A stretch of 64,000 nucleotides of DNA from contig JAMLGU010000010.1 of NCBI GenBank assembly GCA_023957575.1, forward strand, positions 1 through 64,000, read 5' to 3'. Under the pieces are notes generated by a model. That model saw only the letters and a list, made by a program, of their open reading frames with translations. It searched no databases and was not told where the DNA came from. This DNA comes from Chitinophagaceae bacterium (lineage in GTDB: Bacteria; Bacteroidota; Bacteroidia; Chitinophagales; Chitinophagaceae). Position 1 is the first letter of the stretch. Every line of letters starts with the position of its first letter. Of the stretch, positions 63,956 to 64,000 are shown in pieces. The translations under genes and the position numbers were made by a program.

Positions 63956-64000
63956 AGCGGCTGCAAGGTACACAGTTTTGACAAACAATGAAACAAAAAT

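Overview
The window looks like a chromosomal segment of a Bacteroidota bacterium, most likely in or near Chitinophagaceae. Clues are the low-GC sequence, repeated TAnnTTTG promoter elements a short distance before genes, few Shine-Dalgarno sites, many lipoproteins and TonB-type outer-membrane genes, BlaI/M56 and HYC_CC_PP families, BshC, and Sec-type (clade II) nitrous oxide reductase. The family placement is inference; the phylum is well supported. I saw no rRNA, tRNA, CRISPR array, complete insertion sequence or prophage.

Layout. 0.4-2.7 kb: an unrecognised secreted protein and a beta-barrel-like protein. 2.8-5.2 kb: divergent ATP-type and PPi-type phosphofructokinases. 5.3-7.0 kb: BlaI-type repressor and M56 metallopeptidase, with an operator upstream. 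7.3-11.7 kb: an EF-G paralogue with an altered G3 motif, and a GH92 mannosidase. 12-18.8 kb: a membrane protein, a PstS-like lipoprotein, a metal-type TonB receptor with its small partner, and a C1 peptidase. The gap before the peptidase holds a hairpin-rich element of about 600 bp bounded by inverted repeats. 19-26.5 kb: an Rrf2 regulator followed by an unusual cbb3-like oxidase operon, DUF488, NDH-2, DUF2249 and YceI genes. The regulator and the oxidase share an operator-like dyad.

26.5-33.8 kb: a decayed ATPase-gene relic, GH29 fucosidase, proC, pyrG, rpmI-rplT (no infC next to them, with a leader ORF) and purU. 33.9-41.5 kb: a nitrous oxide respiration locus (two lipoprotein cytochromes c, nosZ, a NosB-like membrane protein, nosL, nosD, nosF, nosY) followed by a truncated haemoglobin. 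No nitrite reductase or standard NO reductase is present here, so the window by itself supports N2O reduction rather than full denitrification. 41.5-64 kb: mostly housekeeping and transport genes: bshC, a polysaccharide deacetylase, an SDR, a SAM hydrolase-like protein, mgtE, an Lrp regulator with its own Lrp box, ahcY with a structured leader, sppA, folK, a deoxynucleoside kinase, an MFS transporter, a class II aldolase, a GH13 amylase lipoprotein and a SulP transporter.

The most coherent theme is respiration under low oxygen or nitrogen-oxide stress: a cysteine-bearing Rrf2 regulator, a high-affinity-type oxidase, NDH-2, N2O reductase with cytochrome donors, and a haemoglobin. The strongest candidates for something undescribed are the 16.96-17.56 kb structured element, the shared Rrf2 dyad, the N-terminally extended CcoN, the rpmI leader ORF and the ahcY leader.
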